64,000 nt of DNA from Saccharopolyspora endophytica (lineage in GTDB: Bacteria > Actinomycetota > Actinomycetes > Mycobacteriales > Pseudonocardiaceae), in the NCBI RefSeq assembly GCF_018070075.1, contig NZ_JAGPXE010000001.1, forward strand, positions 124,001-188,000, given 5' to 3'. Positions 63,004-64,000 of this stretch are shown here, one piece after another. The position numbers and the translations under genes are program-made. Every line of letters starts with the position of its first letter. Within the stretch, counting starts at the first letter, position 1. Under the pieces are notes generated by a model. The model was not told the DNA's origin, did no database searches, and saw only the letters and a program-made list of their open reading frames with translations.

Positions 63004-63752
63004 GCGACGTGATGATCGAGCTCTCCGGGCTGAGCAAGTCCTTCGGCTCGCTGGAAGTGCTGCGCGACATCGACCTGCAGGTCGAGCGCGGCGAGGTCGT
63101 GTGCGTCATCGGACCGTCCGGGTCCGGCAAGTCGACCCTGCTGCGCTGCGTGAACCTGCTGGAAGAGCCGTCGGCGGGCAAGGTTTCGGTCGACGGCGCC
63201 GAGCTGACCGACCCGGACACCGACCTCGACGGCTCCCGGCGCCACGTCGGCATGGTCTTCCAGCAGTTCAACCTCTTCTCCCACCTGTCGGTGCTGGAGA
63301 ACCTGACGGTGGCGCAGCGCAAGGTGCTGGGCCGCTCCAAGGAGGAGGCGGAGAAGGTCGCCGAGGAGAACCTGGCCAAGGTCGGGCTCTCCGAGAAGGC
63401 CGGCTCGATGCCCGCGCAGCTCTCCGGCGGTCAGCAGCAGCGGGTCGCGATCGCGCGGGCGCTGTCGATGAACCCGCACGTGATGCTCTTCGACGAGCCG
63501 ACCTCGGCGCTGGACCCGGAGCTGGTCGGCGACGTGCTCGGCGTGATGCGGCAACTCGCCGACGAGGGCATGACGATGCTGGTGGTGACCCACGAGATGC
63601 AGTTCGCCCGCGAGGTCGCCGACCGCGTCCTGTTCATGGACGGCGGCGGCATCGTCGAGCAGGGCCCGCCGGCCGAGGTCATCGGCAATCCGAAGGAAGA
63701 GCGCACCCGCACCTTCCTAGCCCGAGTCCTGGATCCTATTCACACGGATTAG
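63000..63752 (+). CDS. Amino-acid ABC transporter ATP-binding protein
   Basis: The 250-residue ATPase has Walker [10 protein letters not shown] (38-46), Q-loop [11 protein letters not shown], signature LSGGQQQR, Walker [13 protein letters not shown] and the H-loop VVTHEMQFA. It is of the GlnQ/HisP type and drives the preceding permease. The start is GTG 63000, which overlaps the permease stop (GTGA); a frame open upstream is a shadow of the permease gene. Family-wide sequence similarity suggests uptake of a polar or acidic amino acid. The final residues (LDPIHTD) end just before an unassigned stretch to the window's edge. Confidence 0.93.
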   Translation: MSDVMIELSGLSKSFGSLEVLRDIDLQVERGEVVCVIGPSGSGKSTLLRCVNLLEEPSAGKVSVDGAELTDPDTDLDGSRRHVGMVFQQFNLFSHLSVLENLTVAQRKVLGRSKEEAEKVAEENLAKVGLSEKAGSMPAQLSGGQQQRVAIARALSMNPHVMLFDEPTSALDPELVGDVLGVMRQLADEGMTMLVVTHEMQFAREVADRVLFMDGGGIVEQGPPAEVIGNPKEERTRTFLARVLDPIHTD

Positions 63753-64000
63753 GTTTCCGTGGTCGTTTTGCGTGGCGGTGCGGGTGGGGGGACCTGAGCG
63801 GCTCCGTGGTCTCCGCGCGCCACTCCTTGAGTATGTGAATACGCGGCGTCGCGGCGTGCTCGCCACGAAGCCGCTGGAGAACCCCCGGCGGTGCGAGCTG
63901 CTCAGGTGGGGCAAGGAGAAAGCGGCTTGGCCGCTTGCCTGACGTGGGATGGTTTTGAAGTTGATCTGAGTTGAGGTGCGGGGCGGCCTCGGCGTGTTGG
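63753..64000. other. Right-edge gene-free stretch
   Basis: About 248 bases to the end of the window. I see no gene, terminator stem or ribosome site with confidence; a gene may begin just beyond the edge. Confidence 0.5.

Overview
The window is chromosomal DNA from a high-GC actinomycete, most likely a member of the Pseudonocardiaceae such as a Saccharopolyspora relative. That assignment is an inference. It rests on strongly GC-rich codon third positions, frequent GTG starts, an arabinogalactan arabinosyltransferase (AftA type), inositol-1-phosphate synthase with a mycoredoxin-like protein (mycothiol physiology), a conservon with its P450, and a DasR-type operator on ptsI. No rRNA, tRNA, CRISPR array or intact mobile element was seen. 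Much of the left half follows the gene order that flanks oriC in mycobacteria: a DUF6049 secreted protein, NUDIX and pcnA (as Rv3909, Rv3908, Rv3907c), yqgE, an SdpI-like protein and leuS (as Rv0038-Rv0041), and ino1, padR, a DUF5318 protein, ponA and a GT-C transferase (as Rv0046c-Rv0051).

Layout. 1-9.4 kb: RNA maturation (pcnA), leuS behind a leucine-rich leader peptide and terminator, and an acyl-CoA oxidase-like enzyme. 9.6-15.9 kb: a secreted protein, a conservon (sensor-like ATPase, roadblock protein, DUF742 protein, P450, but no GTPase), a TetR regulator and a mycoredoxin. 16-22.8 kb: ptsI under an apparent DasR site, a NarL-type two-component pair, a membrane GGDEF protein and an AI-2E family exporter. 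23-27.8 kb: two secreted proteins, a GT87 transferase and a cytosolic GGDEF protein. 27.8-35.9 kb: ino1/padR, DUF5318, the large class A PBP, a GT-C protein and a PspC protein. 35.9-42.1 kb: an M20 dipeptidase, a GPP34 protein and a branched-chain 2-oxoacid dehydrogenase operon (E1alpha, E1beta, E2). 42-48.5 kb: an SCP2 protein, a TetR regulator, a MaoC hydratase, FabG4-type reductase and FadA2-type thiolase, matching Rv0238-Rv0243 and sharing a CTACnCrCGAGTAG-like operator. 48.7-58 kb: an AAA ATPase, a decayed GH26 mannanase gene, an APH-like kinase, an MFS exporter with divergent LysR regulator, AftA and a TlpA-NHL protein. 58-64 kb: a stand-alone GroES-like protein, a VanW-domain protein and a polar amino-acid ABC transporter.

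The strongest non-coding signals are the predicted leucine attenuator of leuS, the DasR-like palindrome over the ptsI start, a cluster of DnaA boxes between yqgE and the SdpI-like gene, the TetR operator set in the fatty-acid cluster, and the many genes with a -10 hexamer 6-8 bases before the start codon, which suggests extensive leaderless transcription. I found no clearly novel multigene system. The most unusual arrangements are the conservon without its GTPase and the unexplained palindromic intergenic regions at 7.2 and 60.7-61.2 kb.
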